Below are positions 1-8,892 of a stretch of 64,000 nucleotides of DNA, piece by piece. The stretch's first letter is position 1, and every line of letters begins with the position of its first letter. The notes under the pieces are model-generated. The model had not been told where the DNA came from. It was given only the letters and a program-made list of their open reading frames with translations, and ran no database searches. The translations under genes were made by a program, and so were the position numbers. The stretch covers positions 62,001 through 126,000 of the forward strand of contig CAJOEC010000001.1 of assembly GCA_905233425.1 (NCBI GenBank), read 5' to 3'. Source of the DNA: an uncultured Prevotella sp. GTDB lineage: Bacteria > Bacteroidota > Bacteroidia > Bacteroidales > Bacteroidaceae.

Positions 1-1
1 C

Positions 2-298
2 CTCTCCGTCCGACTGGAGTTCTACGACCTGCTGCACCAGCAGTCCAACCTCACCCGCACCGTCAACTCCATGATGCGTAGCGATACCGAGTACAACTCC
101 ATCACCAGCTACGTCATGCTCCGCGTGAACTACCGTCTGAACCTCTTTGGCACCCGTGAAGCCCGACGTGGCATGATGGGCGGCTTCGGCGGAGGCGGCG
201 GTCGTGGCAACCGAGGCGGCGGAGGCTTCGGCGGAGGCGGCGGTTTCGGCGGAGGCCGTGGCGGTGGCGGCGGCTTCGGCGGCCCCGGAAGAATGTAA
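2..298 (+). CDS. C-terminal fragment of an outer-membrane beta-barrel / TonB-dependent-type protein with Gly-rich tail (5' truncated by window)
   Basis: Open frame from window start through ORF 71..298; LSVRLEFYDLLHQQSNLTRTVNSMMRSDTEYNSITSYVMLRVNYRLNLFG resembles the terminal strands of Bacteroidetes OM beta-barrels, followed by a Gly/Phe/Arg-rich tail. Confidence 0.6.
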   Translation, partial: LSVRLEFYDLLHQQSNLTRTVNSMMRSDTEYNSITSYVMLRVNYRLNLFGTREARRGMMGGFGGGGGRGNRGGGGFGGGGGFGGGRGGGGGFGGPGRM

Positions 299-510
299 GC
301 CCTCAAATCATATCCAAAGATGCCCTGTCGCAGAATCGCGGCAGGGCATCTTTGTGTTCGACGGCTGCGGAGTTGAGCACCTCAACGTAGATTAGGCCGT
401 AGATGTCAAAGATATGCTGGTTAATGGCTTGCTGCTTTTTGCTTCTCATGCAAGATTTTTTACTTCAAGATTTGCTTATGTTCAAGATTCTTGCTACCTT
501 TGCATCCAAT

Positions 511-1053
511 ATGAATGATTTCACGGCAGAGTTAGCCAAACTTCACCTGTTGACGGGAGCAGAATTTTCACGTCAGGTTGAGCGGATAGCACTTCGTAAG
601 GAGTTTCATCCGCTCGAAACCGACCCCGAAATCTTTACCGTTGGCGGCGAGAAAAGCGATGACTACCAGAACCTGTTGATGGCAGCAAGAAAGGCCGTGG
701 AACTTGGTTATAAGGTGTTTATTCTGCCCAACCCCAGGGAGATTCGCACACCAGACTTCATATTTGTAAGAAAGAGGGCCTATCGTCTTTATGACCTCAA
801 AACTGTATACGGGAAATCGTCTGTACTTGACAGCCTGCTGGAATCTATTGGGCAATGCAATCGCATTTTGCTTAACCTAACGGTAGAATATAATACGCGT
901 TCACTTGCTTTCGCTATAAACAAATACTTTGAAGTAAACCCAAAAGCTATTGAGGTTCTTGTTTTCAAGGGGCATAAGCAAGTGGCTGTTAACCGAAGTA
1001 TGGCCACCAAACCAGATTTCTTTCTTACTTTCAGAAGGTTATATGAAAGATAA
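511..1053 (+). CDS. Small protein resembling CdiA C-terminal tRNase-type domain
   Basis: Internal ATG at 511 of ORF 403..1053; PDFIFVRKRAYRLYDLKTVYGKSS...ESIGQCNRILLN resembles the CdiA_C/tRNase-like fold family by motif recall. Confidence 0.4.
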   Translation: MNDFTAELAKLHLLTGAEFSRQVERIALRKEFHPLETDPEIFTVGGEKSDDYQNLLMAARKAVELGYKVFILPNPREIRTPDFIFVRKRAYRLYDLKTVYGKSSVLDSLLESIGQCNRILLNLTVEYNTRSLAFAINKYFEVNPKAIEVLVFKGHKQVAVNRSMATKPDFFLTFRRLYER

Positions 1054-1241
1054 AACCACCCTGTTAGGGATGGTTTTAAGTGGAGCAGGGATCGTGATGT
1101 CTTACTCCTGAAGCGGTGTCAATTAAGTCCTGCAACCTCGGGATTCTGCCCGGATAGCCAAAACCATTGTTTTGACGATGCAAAGATAAGAAGTTTTTCA
1201 GTAACCACCAAATGTTTTGGCGTTTTTATTTTCATGCGTCT

Positions 1242-4200
1242 TCATTTTTCTTCTTTATCGTACTCTTCTCGCGTGAATGGCGGTGTGGGGTCAATGATGA
1301 GCACTTCATCGTAGGCCAGGCCGTAGAGGTGATAAACGAGGCGGTCGATGTCATGCTCTTGAAATGATACATCAGCATTGTGGTCTTTGTCTTTCAAAAA
1401 CATTATTTCGTCCACAATTGAGGCTATTATATTAGTATCCTCAGCAACTTTGAACGGAAGAGCAGAAATTGTTGCAGCTTTTAATGTATAAGCACCGCCA
1501 GCGGTCATTACTCCGATATAAGTAAAGTAATAGCTCATCAGTTTACTATTGAGCAATCCAAGTATGTACTTTATATTAAGACTTGTTGATGTAAGAATAT
1601 ATCCGTTACTTGGCAAATAATGTTGAGAATCGTCTAATGTGAATGCCCATTTGTCAGCAGTTAACCCCCAAATTATTTTTTGAGGGCGTTCGAATTCTCT
1701 ATAATATGCAGTATTGTCCAGTATTTCAAACCATTTGTAATTACCGGGTTTCCTTCCTTCAAGATTATTCTCTTCTGTTTTGGGCTTTAATTGGTTATAA
1801 TACCTTGCCAAATGGTTTTTGATCGCAGGATATTTATCAATTATTGTTCCTTTTCGAGTGAAAATTAAATACTCATCACTTTCGTTATAATACCATTTTC
1901 TAATATTCCGTCCTTGAAGCATATTCTTAATGACATCTTTGCTGCTATAATCTTTAGCAACTAAACTTTCTTTCTGTAAGTCATTAATAATGAAGGCCGG
2001 ATTATAACCAGTTGTAACACCTCTATAAATTTTAACTCCTACAATATCACCCAATTGAGTTGTACCATTCTCTAACTTGTTTTTTAATCGCAGCCCTGTC
2101 ATATCAGCAAAAGACCATTCTGTCTCATCAAGTACATTTTGAGGATAAGTTCCAAGTTTGTCTTTATGTTCAACAAACTTGAGTCTAAATTGTTCTTGAT
2201 TTAATTTGAAGAACTTTTCGTATGTGATATTATTATATTGCTTTACTGCATTATTTCCAATACCAATAACTGTACTTGAAACTAAAACGTTCTCAAACAC
2301 CTCTACTTGTTCAAAATCGACGATTCGATGAATATCCTTTTCTGTCAATAATTGGCGCAGTTTCTTACCATATCCTGTAGTAAAAAACTTATTGGTCGTT
2401 ATGTAAGTTAGTTCACCACCTTCTTTGAGAATACGCAGGCCAAGTTCGATAAAGTAAATACTGAAATCTGCTGTACCAGAGTATATGTCATAAATACCTT
2501 TTAAAGTACTTGCAATATACTTCAGTTTCTTGGCTTCCACATACGGTGGGTTCGCAATCACAATATCAAATCCGCCCTTTACCCCAAACATCCACTCTGC
2601 ATCGAAGAAATCGGCGTGGGTATTCTGTTCAAACATATCCCAGTCGGCTAATTTCTGAGCAGCACCTGGGTTGACATAGCCTGTATCCTCGATGGCTTTG
2701 GCGAGAGCCTTACGTGTTTCCTTGATTTGTGCCTTCAGTCGTTGCTTGTCAACATTGCGCTTAGCCAAGAAAATGGCGTGGTTTAGTTCTTTCAGCTTGT
2801 CTTTGTATGAGCGGATGTCCTCTCTGTTCTCGAAGAGTGAGGCATCATATTCGACAGGAATCAGCGTATTCGCCGCCACGAACTTCGATTCGAGGTTGGG
2901 CAGCGGACGTATGCCGAAGTTATGGGCGGCATCGCCTGTTGGGTTCTGGTCAACCACAAGTGAGATAAAGAAGCGGAGTTTCGATATTTGCACGGCAATA
3001 GGCTGAATGTCCACGCCATAGATGCAATGCTCTATCAGGTAGAGTTTGCGGGCATAGTCTGGGTCGTTGACGTGACGGTTGAAGGCTTCCTCGATGTCTG
3101 CCAATCGTGCCTTTCGCTCCTCTTCTTCCTCTGTGCTGAAAGCCTTGCGCGACTGCTCGATGGCAAGGTCAACCATGAAGTCCTTCCACATTTCGTTGGT
3201 GGGATCCACCTGTCGCAGGATATGCACCATCTGCTGGAGCACGCCCATTGGGAAGGCGCCAGAACCACAGGCGGGGTCGAGCACACGGCAGTTGTAGATG
3301 GCTTGCATAATGTTGCGACGCTGGTCTTCATTGAGTGTAGTCTCTTCTGTGGCGTAACTGAGTAGGCTTCGGTATTGCGGTTCCAGTTTGTCACCACAGA
3401 TTCGTTTCAAGTGAGCCACAAGGCTTTCGTCCACCATATACTGCACTATCTCACGAGGCGTATAGAAGGAGCCTGTCTGCTTGCGGGCAGAGGTCTTGGT
3501 CTCAGGGTTATAGGATGCCAGCAGGTTTTCGAAAGCCTTACCCAACAGTTCTGGGTCGAGCGACACTTCCTGGTCAAGCGGTGTGTTCTCCTCGATAGTA
3601 AAGTTGTAACGTTTCAGAATGTCGATGATGCCGCGGGCTGAGACACTTTTCTTCTTACTATCATCGTACCACTTGGAGAGGTCGATACTACGACCTACCT
3701 CGTCGCCGAAGAAGAGCCAGTCGGGCAGATAGAGTTGTTCCAGCGATTCCTTGCGCTCAGAGAAGCCATCATAGTAGAGGTTCTTAGGCTTGTCATCCAA
3801 ACAATCGAAGAGTCCACCATTCAAAAACGGCACACTACTGTTTGCAATCTTCAGAAACTCGTCTGCACCACCATTCTTGAAGTCATCCTTGTAGCGCATC
3901 AGATTATTCACATTATAGTCTGAACGTAAGTATCCCTTCTGACCATCACCTCTAAAACGGCGATTATTGGGCGTATCCTTACCCTCCGGCACGATAGGTC
4001 GGTTCAGCATGGCAAAGAACAAGTTCTGAAGAATCAGACGATAGTACTTGCTATTGTCTGCATCGTAGAGCAACGTCTTCCGCTCGTGAGGATTGAACTC
4101 CTCAATGAAATGGTCACGGATGTAACGTTCATCGAAAAACTCTTCTGGAATGAGGTGTTTCTGTTTCAAGAACCACACGAAGATAATGCGAGTGATGAGA

Positions 4201-4733
4201 CGGATGCAACTCTCATGGTTGAACTTCTCGTCGTCGGCTGTTGTCGAGAGGTCGTTGGGGAAGCGAGCCACCTGAACAGCCCACGCATACCAATCGCTGA
4301 GTTCAGAGTAGAACTTCTTGGTGAGCAGTTCGCTGGAGAATACCTGTATCCAGTGCTTATAAAGCTCTTCAAACGTTGGGTAGGCTTTATCTCCAATGCT
4401 CTCCAAAATGTCAATATGCCCGCGGTGGGGTTGCTGGCAGTTGATGCCTCGAAGCAGGCTCACCTTTCCCAACTTCTCGCCGTCGCGCCATTGCTGGGTG
4501 TATTCGCTGCGCTCGTAAGTGGCGTGTGCCAGACGGTCGCCTTGCTTGATGAATAGCACAACAGGCTGGGCAGCAGCAATGCGATTGAAACCACGAGTCA
4601 GGGTCGCCAACTCTGTACGAGTAAGCGTTTGATTGCGCTTGATGCCAACGGCGAATATCATCATGCCCACATATCTGCCTACGACATTATTGTCGCATTG
4701 CAAATGCTCATACTCGCCAAGGCCGGATTGCAA
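1242..4733 (-). CDS. Eco57I-type N6-adenine methylase / type IIG-like restriction-modification protein, probably 5' truncated
   Basis: 1163 aa ORF with DPACGSGAFPMG and IANPPYVE methylase motifs and TGSFYTPREIVQYMVDESL; only a TTG start is available and the family normally has additional N-terminal sequence. Confidence 0.8.
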   Translation of the reverse strand: MQSGLGEYEHLQCDNNVVGRYVGMMIFAVGIKRNQTLTRTELATLTRGFNRIAAAQPVVLFIKQGDRLAHATYERSEYTQQWRDGEKLGKVSLLRGINCQQPHRGHIDILESIGDKAYPTFEELYKHWIQVFSSELLTKKFYSELSDWYAWAVQVARFPNDLSTTADDEKFNHESCIRLITRIIFVWFLKQKHLIPEEFFDERYIRDHFIEEFNPHERKTLLYDADNSKYYRLILQNLFFAMLNRPIVPEGKDTPNNRRFRGDGQKGYLRSDYNVNNLMRYKDDFKNGGADEFLKIANSSVPFLNGGLFDCLDDKPKNLYYDGFSERKESLEQLYLPDWLFFGDEVGRSIDLSKWYDDSKKKSVSARGIIDILKRYNFTIEENTPLDQEVSLDPELLGKAFENLLASYNPETKTSARKQTGSFYTPREIVQYMVDESLVAHLKRICGDKLEPQYRSLLSYATEETTLNEDQRRNIMQAIYNCRVLDPACGSGAFPMGVLQQMVHILRQVDPTNEMWKDFMVDLAIEQSRKAFSTEEEEERKARLADIEEAFNRHVNDPDYARKLYLIEHCIYGVDIQPIAVQISKLRFFISLVVDQNPTGDAAHNFGIRPLPNLESKFVAANTLIPVEYDASLFENREDIRSYKDKLKELNHAIFLAKRNVDKQRLKAQIKETRKALAKAIEDTGYVNPGAAQKLADWDMFEQNTHADFFDAEWMFGVKGGFDIVIANPPYVEAKKLKYIASTLKGIYDIYSGTADFSIYFIELGLRILKEGGELTYITTNKFFTTGYGKKLRQLLTEKDIHRIVDFEQVEVFENVLVSSTVIGIGNNAVKQYNNITYEKFFKLNQEQFRLKFVEHKDKLGTYPQNVLDETEWSFADMTGLRLKNKLENGTTQLGDIVGVKIYRGVTTGYNPAFIINDLQKESLVAKDYSSKDVIKNMLQGRNIRKWYYNESDEYLIFTRKGTIIDKYPAIKNHLARYYNQLKPKTEENNLEGRKPGNYKWFEILDNTAYYREFERPQKIIWGLTADKWAFTLDDSQHYLPSNGYILTSTSLNIKYILGLLNSKLMSYYFTYIGVMTAGGAYTLKAATISALPFKVAEDTNIIASIVDEIMFLKDKDHNADVSFQEHDIDRLVYHLYGLAYDEVLIIDPTPPFTREEYDKEEK

Positions 4734-4757
4734 ATCCGCCCTAACGGAACTTGCACC

Positions 4758-5012
4758 TCAGCCGACATTAGTCTTTTTCTTTCCTCTGTTCCCCTTTATC
4801 GACAGGATAGTACCTTTCCTTATGATACATTTTTTGTTTGAATATGGCTTGTCTTGTGATAAGCCATAGCAACGAAGGGTATTATATGTAACCCCAATGG
4901 TCTCATAGTCGTTGTTTTCACAAAGACTTTTGATCGAGCCATAATAACGGTGCTCGTCACCCACTTGAAGATGTATGACGGTTCTGTCACTATTTGAATT
5001 GTTTTCTTTCAT
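4758..5012 (-). CDS. Small hypothetical protein (84 aa) at edge of R-M cassette
   Basis: ATG-started ORF; TVIHLQVGDEHRYYGSIKSLCENNDYETIGVTYNTLRCYGLS resembles small accessory-region proteins of Bacteroidales. Confidence 0.5.
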   Translation of the reverse strand: MKENNSNSDRTVIHLQVGDEHRYYGSIKSLCENNDYETIGVTYNTLRCYGLSQDKPYSNKKCIIRKGTILSIKGNRGKKKTNVG

Positions 5013-5126
5013 CTGGATGCAAAATTACAACAAAGTTTTTGAATCAACAAATGTGTCTTGAAACTCTTATTACCCCCAATTAACTTCTTTTATTATTCAA
5101 AATTATGCTTTTATTAAATAAATGTA

Positions 5127-5134
5127 TAACTTTG
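5127..5134 (+). promoter_or_regulatory. Bacteroidetes -7 element TAACTTTG upstream of small ORF in R-M cassette
   Basis: TAnnTTTG match 28 nt before ATG at 5155. Confidence 0.5.
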
Positions 5135-5154
5135 CACACAAAAAGAGTTATAGT

Positions 5155-5424
5155 ATGACAAATGCAGAATTAAGAAATCTTATCATCTTGTTCCAGAAGA
5201 ACAGCATGATTACACTGTCGTGGGGTATGGAAACTGTAACGATGGATGTCGGCGGCTTGAAGTTTAAGGTTAGTGGCAAGAAATATCAAGGCGACGTATC
5301 TGTAACAAAGTGTGATAATTCATATAGAGTAGTCGCAAAGGGTGAGGTTATCATTACAAAACGCGCAAAGTTGATAGATGTGATAGACTCTCTTATTGAG
5401 ACAGACGAGTCTCAAAATCTGTAA
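5155..5424 (+). CDS. Small hypothetical protein preceding the m5C methyltransferase
   Basis: ATG at 5155 (MTNAELRNLIILFQ...) within ORF 5122..5424, just after a TAACTTTG promoter element. Confidence 0.5.
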   Translation: MTNAELRNLIILFQKNSMITLSWGMETVTMDVGGLKFKVSGKKYQGDVSVTKCDNSYRVVAKGEVIITKRAKLIDVIDSLIETDESQNL

Positions 5425-5472
5425 AATGTCTAAAAAAAAGGTTCCATTTTGTTGGTTCTCAAATAAAATGCG

Positions 5473-5480
5473 TAACTTTG
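5473..5480 (+). promoter_or_regulatory. -7 element TAACTTTG upstream of m5C methyltransferase
   Basis: TAnnTTTG match 26 nt before the methyltransferase ORF start. Confidence 0.5.
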
Positions 5481-5498
5481 CAAACTAAAGAGTAAGAC

Positions 5499-6599
5499 AT
5501 GGAAATGGAGATTAGGACAATATCACTTTTTTCGGGTGCCGGTGGGCTTGATACTGGTGCCATAAAGGCGGGAGCTTCTATCATCTGGGCTAATGACATG
5601 ATGAAAGAAGCCTGCGAAACTTATAGAAAGAACATTGGCCCACATATTGAACAGGGCGATATCAATACGAAGATAGAGAAACTGAAGAGTTTTGAGAATA
5701 TCGACCTTGTCATAGGTGGCCCCCCTTGCCAAGGCTTCTCAGTGGCAGGCAAGATGGATGCCAACGATCCGAGGAGCCAGCTTATATGGTCTTACGCGCA
5801 CGTCATTGATACGGTTAGACCAAGGGCTTTCGTGATGGAAAATGTAAAGGCACTGGCTACTCTCGACAAGTGGAACGCTGTTCGTGAGCGTCTTCTTCGT
5901 GAATTGCGCTCATACGGATACATGGTCAACCTGATGGTCCTTGATGCTTCTAACTATGATGTTCCCCAGTCACGTGAGCGTGTTTTTGTCGTAGGCTTCA
6001 AGGGTGTGGAATGTCACATACCTGACATTGAAAGGATGATTCTTCCTTACGCCCACAAGGCTCCAACGGTACGTGAAACACTCAGTGTGCTAGATCGCGC
6101 CGGCGAAGGAAACAACAAGGGAACCTGTAAGGCCAAAGTGACACTTGCCGAGCATCCTGTGCTCAGGAAATCGCCTTATGCCGGAATGATTTTCAACGGT
6201 TTGGGCAGGCCCACAAGAGTAGACGGGTATAGTGCAACGCTCCCTGCATCGATGGGTGGCAACAAGACCCCTATCATTGACGAGCATGAACTATATAATG
6301 GTGAGGAGCCTTGGGTGAAGAAATATCATGATAGAATCATGCACGACCCGCAAGCGGCCAAATTCACGCCAGCCCCTCCATTCCTTCGTAGGCTGACTGT
6401 GCAGGAAGCTGCCTTGTTGCAGACGTTCCCTCTTGAATACAAGTTCTGCGGTTCCCAGAGTGCTCAATACACACAGATTGGAAATGCCGTGCCTTGCAAC
6501 CTTGGTAAAGCTGTGATCAGCATGGTTGTTGACGTGTTGAGGGGCAAAAGCCAAATACAATACAAATATGGTGTGCAGACGTCAATAATTTTTAATTAA
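5499..6599 (+). CDS. DNA (cytosine-5)-methyltransferase
   Basis: SLFSGAGGLD (motif I), GGPPCQGFS (motif IV), MENV (motif VI), IGNAVPCNLGKAV (motif X). Confidence 0.93.
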   Translation: MEMEIRTISLFSGAGGLDTGAIKAGASIIWANDMMKEACETYRKNIGPHIEQGDINTKIEKLKSFENIDLVIGGPPCQGFSVAGKMDANDPRSQLIWSYAHVIDTVRPRAFVMENVKALATLDKWNAVRERLLRELRSYGYMVNLMVLDASNYDVPQSRERVFVVGFKGVECHIPDIERMILPYAHKAPTVRETLSVLDRAGEGNNKGTCKAKVTLAEHPVLRKSPYAGMIFNGLGRPTRVDGYSATLPASMGGNKTPIIDEHELYNGEEPWVKKYHDRIMHDPQAAKFTPAPPFLRRLTVQEAALLQTFPLEYKFCGSQSAQYTQIGNAVPCNLGKAVISMVVDVLRGKSQIQYKYGVQTSIIFN

Positions 6600-6600
6600 G

Positions 6601-7680
6601 ATGACAGAAGTAATAGTTGATAAGGCGAGGGCAAGGAATGTCCTTCTAACTGCTTACTGGAAGAAGAAAGAACAGAAAGATGTCTTAGGCAAGTCCATCC
6701 GTGAAGTGATAACAGGTAGCCATAAGACATATCGGTATGTTTTGGTAACGGGATTGTTAGCTAAAGCCACTGAAAAGGCAGTCGATCCATTGTCGCTACA
6801 GGCAAAAGACGCATCCGACGGTGCATACGATGCGCGTTCAATAGCCCATAAGGTTCTCGTACCTTTTGAGCGTGAGCATCTGCCTAACAGCCTTGGAAAC
6901 TCAAACGAGCCATACCTGAATAAGCCAGCCCGTTTCCCCCGGCTGTCATTGGATAATGCCGTAAGAAAGGGGGGCGACAGGATTATTCTTGAAAAGACCA
7001 TTAGCATCTTGTCACAGATGAACACTGTAGCAAAGGCATTGAAGTATTTGAAGTCAGCCTTGTCTGTTATGGAAGAAGTATCAAGAGAGTTCAACAAGAA
7101 ATACGAGATAGACGATACTGGGATTGAGCCAGACAAAACTGCCCAATCCATATTGGATTATGTATGTCGACTGGTAGATAAACCTTGTGAGGGTGAGATT
7201 TGCCCGATTGTAGTTTCCACCCTTGAATCACTTTATCAGCCCAAGACGCTGACTGTGAGGCCACACAAGGTGAATGAAAGCGGCTCATCTTCAAAGGAGA
7301 TAGGTGATATTGACATTACCAATGCAAAGGGTAAGGTCTTGACATCAATAGAAGTCAAAGACAAGAATTTCGGGAAAGAAGATGTGGAGCATGCTATAAG
7401 AAAGTTCCGTGCTGCAGGACTAAAAAGAACAATGTTCGTGTACGGCAAAAATGTGACTTTCGACCATATTAGCGTTTACCAGCTTGCAGCCCGTTATGGA
7501 CGTATGGATTGCTATTGCTGCGTCATATCTATTCTCGACTATGCAAAGTTACGTCTATATTCAATAGATGACATTGATTTGCGCAGTTTTGAGTCCTCAC
7601 TGTTGTGTGTGGCCAAATGTATAAATGCTAAAGACTCTACAATAGAGTGGATAAAGAACAGTGCTGCATTATCAGAATAG
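6601..7680 (+). CDS. Restriction endonuclease, SacI-family-like
   Basis: Starts 1 nt after the methyltransferase stop; GAYDARSIAHKVLVPFE...LGNSNEPYLNKPARFPRLSLDNAVRKGGD resembles the SacI family by recall. Confidence 0.65.
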   Translation: MTEVIVDKARARNVLLTAYWKKKEQKDVLGKSIREVITGSHKTYRYVLVTGLLAKATEKAVDPLSLQAKDASDGAYDARSIAHKVLVPFEREHLPNSLGNSNEPYLNKPARFPRLSLDNAVRKGGDRIILEKTISILSQMNTVAKALKYLKSALSVMEEVSREFNKKYEIDDTGIEPDKTAQSILDYVCRLVDKPCEGEICPIVVSTLESLYQPKTLTVRPHKVNESGSSSKEIGDIDITNAKGKVLTSIEVKDKNFGKEDVEHAIRKFRAAGLKRTMFVYGKNVTFDHISVYQLAARYGRMDCYCCVISILDYAKLRLYSIDDIDLRSFESSLLCVAKCINAKDSTIEWIKNSAALSE

Positions 7681-7689
7681 AAAAACTTA

Positions 7690-8427
7690 CAGTATGGCAA
7701 TGTATCTGATAGTCGAAGCGGTCTTTGTCGAAGCGCGAACCGGCGCCTTTCAGGTATTGCGTCCAGTTCTGCTGTAGTTTCTTGGGGCAGAGCAAGACGG
7801 TGGTATAACCCTGAATCTGAAAGAACTTGATGACGGCCAGGGCCGAGAATGTCTTACCTAAACCGACGGCATCGGCGAGGATGGCACCGTTGTACTTGCG
7901 AATCTTCTCCTTTGCCTTCTTCCAGATGTCCTCAAACCAGTGGCACACCTCCTTGTAGTCAGAATTGGCCTTGTTCACAGAGTCGCCGATGGTCAGTTCT
8001 ACGTTTGAGGTGGGCTTCAGGCCGAGGCCTGCGTCCGTCAGATTGCTACTGCCCGTGAGGTAGTAGCCGTTGTTAGTTGCGATGTTGTTCTTGAACATAT
8101 AGACCTTGGCGTGGCAGAAGGCGTTGTGGCGTCCACAGAGAAGTCGCCATTGAGCAGGTCTTTGATGTCCTCCAACTGTTTCTCCTCACGTACCATTTCG
8201 GAGGAGACGATGCGAAACTCGTCCTCTGCGGGCAGCTCGCGATAGAGCTTGCTGAGCGCACGGATGGTGAAATAGCCCGTCACGATGTCGAGCTTACCCG
8301 TCTGGCCAGACTGGCGGCCGGAATACAGGTTGATGAAATCCCACACGGTCCTGATGCCAAGACCATCATCGGGATAGCGGTCCACTTTGTTGTCTATAAG
8401 CATACGCGATAGTTTTAGGCAGCACAC
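7690..8427 (-). pseudogene. Truncated, frameshifted helicase with N-terminal PLD-like nuclease domain
   Basis: Two ORFs (8038..8427 and 7637..8098) join by frameshift near 8125: ...DLLNGDFSVD / AFCHAKVYMFKNN...YYLTGSSNLTDAG (PLD HxK..N) then GAILADAVGLGKTFSALAVIKFF (Walker A); homology ends about 7690. Confidence 0.8.
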
Positions 8428-8522
8428 GTTATCGGCATGATTATAGGCGTTTTGCGGGCGTGGACGCCCGCGTTCCTAAAAAGGTCCCCGGACATGGAAA
8501 TAGCGTAGAACGCTACTTACCC

Positions 8523-8643
8523 ATATCTGGAGGCCCTAGGAATAGCCTATATAGCTTGATAAGCTGTGCCTACGCTATCGCATAGGCATTAACTTGTCGT
8601 AAGCTATATAATATCATTGAGAGTTTCCTAGGTTCCCAGATAT
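8523..8643. repeat. 121-nt imperfect foldback (large inverted repeat)
   Basis: ATATCTGG/CCAGATAT, CCTAGGAA/TTCCTAGG, CTATATAGCTT/AAGCTATATA, TGCCTA/TAGGCA paired in nested order. Confidence 0.7.
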
Positions 8644-8892
8644 TACCAACAACATTAATGCTGTTAATTGTTTTTCCTCAAAAGTCATACCGCCACCCTG
8701 CGCTCAGGGAATAGTTATGGCCGGCTCTTGTGCGGGCTGACACGGGGTCTGCACCTACACCGTCTGCTGCCAGTAGGCACCGTTTACGATGCGTCGGCGA
8801 TACTTGATGGCAAAATTACAAAAGAATTCTGAAACTGGATTGCTTTCAATCAAATTTACACATAATTTAACGGAAAGGAATGACAAACCACC

